Shown: piece by piece, positions 5,577 through 5,975 of the stretch
Layout of the letters: each line of letters opens with the position of its first letter
How positions within the stretch are numbered: the stretch's first letter is position 1
Assembly: GCA_049971355.1 (NCBI GenBank)
Contig: JBMFLE010000037.1
Span: forward strand, 1 to 5,975
Source: JBMFLE01 sp049971355
GTDB lineage: Bacteria > Patescibacteriota > Patescibacteriia > UBA2591 > UBA4787
Length of the DNA: 5,975 nucleotides
Direction: 5' to 3'
Notes under the pieces: generated by a model
What the model was told of the DNA's origin: nothing
The model's database searches: none
What the model saw: the letters and a program-made list of their open reading frames with translations, nothing else
Made by a program: the position numbers and the translations under genes

Positions 5577-5975
5577 TTAGATTATTTTTAATTTATTAAG
5601 TATTTGACGAAATGTTAATAATTCAATATCTCTACTTTTTCTTTCTTTATACTCAATTTTCTTTCCTGTTTTTTGACTGACAACCAAACGAACCGGAATA
5701 CCAATTAAATCGGCATCTTTTAATTTGATCCCCGCTGATTCCAATCGGTCATCATATAAAACATCTAAACCCATTTTAATTAATTTTTGATAAACTTCTT
5801 TGGCTAATTTTGCCACTTCTTCATTGTCCAAATCCAAGCCAAGTAAATGAAGATCAAATGGCGCTACTGATTTTGGCCAAATAATCCCAAATTTGTCATG
5901 ATAAATTTCAACAATCGTGGCCATTAATCTTTGTAAACCAATACCATAACAACCCATGACCAATGGTTTTTTTTG
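5577..5975 (-). CDS. proS: Prolyl-tRNA synthetase, C-terminal part (5' end outside window)
   Basis: This is the last 132 codons of the class II synthetase that charges tRNA-Pro. The frame is open to the window edge (QKKPLVMGCYGIG...), so the TTG or ATG near 5963 is internal and not a start. VMGCYGIGLQRLMATIVE is class II motif 3 with the ATP-binding arginine. It is followed by IIWPKSVAPFDLHLLGL, which leads into the anticodon-binding domain, and then by GLDVLYDDRLESAGIKLKDA and IGIPVRLVVSQKT, the usual ProRS anticodon-domain motifs. The protein ends soon after this domain, as in bacterial-type ProRS. It is the most upstream gene visible and probably shares a transcript with mreB, 6 nt away. 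ThrRS and HisRS share the fold, but the GCYGIG and SAG...KDADLIGIP pattern is that of ProRS. Confidence 0.95.
   Translation of the reverse strand, partial: QKKPLVMGCYGIGLQRLMATIVEIYHDKFGIIWPKSVAPFDLHLLGLDLDNEEVAKLAKEVYQKLIKMGLDVLYDDRLESAGIKLKDADLIGIPVRLVVSQKTGKKIEYKERKSRDIELLTFRQILNKLKII

Noticed and set aside
1..5975. tRNA, rRNA, CRISPR array or transposase gene
   Set aside because: No cloverleaf-like sequence, no regularly spaced repeats and no transposase motifs were seen; the spacers between genes are too short to hold them.

Overview
The window is an AT-rich, tightly packed stretch of bacterial chromosome in which every convincing gene lies on the minus strand. Read in the direction of transcription (right to left), the order is proS (3' end only), mreB, ybeY, dgkA, ftsA, murC and an ATP-cone/nuclease fusion protein, with the possible first codons of another gene at the left edge. 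Gaps between genes are 4 to 28 nt, apart from one 75-nt gap upstream of ftsA. Start codons mostly lack a clear Shine-Dalgarno sequence, and several proteins are at or below the usual family length. This compact style, together with the form of MurC and the small YbeY, resembles Candidate Phyla Radiation/Patescibacteria genomes. That placement is an inference from style, not a sequence match.

From right to left: positions 5577-5975 hold the C-terminal part of prolyl-tRNA synthetase. Positions 4530-5570 hold MreB with an altered phosphate-2 loop. Positions 4130-4525 hold the rRNA-processing endoribonuclease YbeY, and 3751-4119 a small membrane lipid kinase of the DgkA family. A 75-nt AT-rich gap with a short palindrome precedes FtsA (2455-3675). 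MurC occupies 2426-931 but is split into two overlapping frames. The ATP-cone plus PD-(D/E)XK nuclease-like protein lies at 76-918.

Most of the cluster serves cell shape, division and wall synthesis: MreB and FtsA are membrane-associated actin homologues, MurC adds the first amino acid to the peptidoglycan stem, and DgkA-type kinases recycle lipid (diacylglycerol or undecaprenol). ProS and YbeY add translation and ribosome maintenance.

The most interesting signals are in murC. First, a 50-bp segment has near-perfect terminal inverted repeats abutted by 7-bp direct repeats, and it adds exactly 19 codons to a variable loop of the C-terminal domain. It looks like a very small palindromic insertion element tolerated in frame. 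Second, a repeat-rich extra segment in the central domain sits right at the point where the reading frame breaks. Also worth a second look are the nucleotide-sensor/nuclease fusion and the MreB with a replaced catalytic-loop Asp and Thr.
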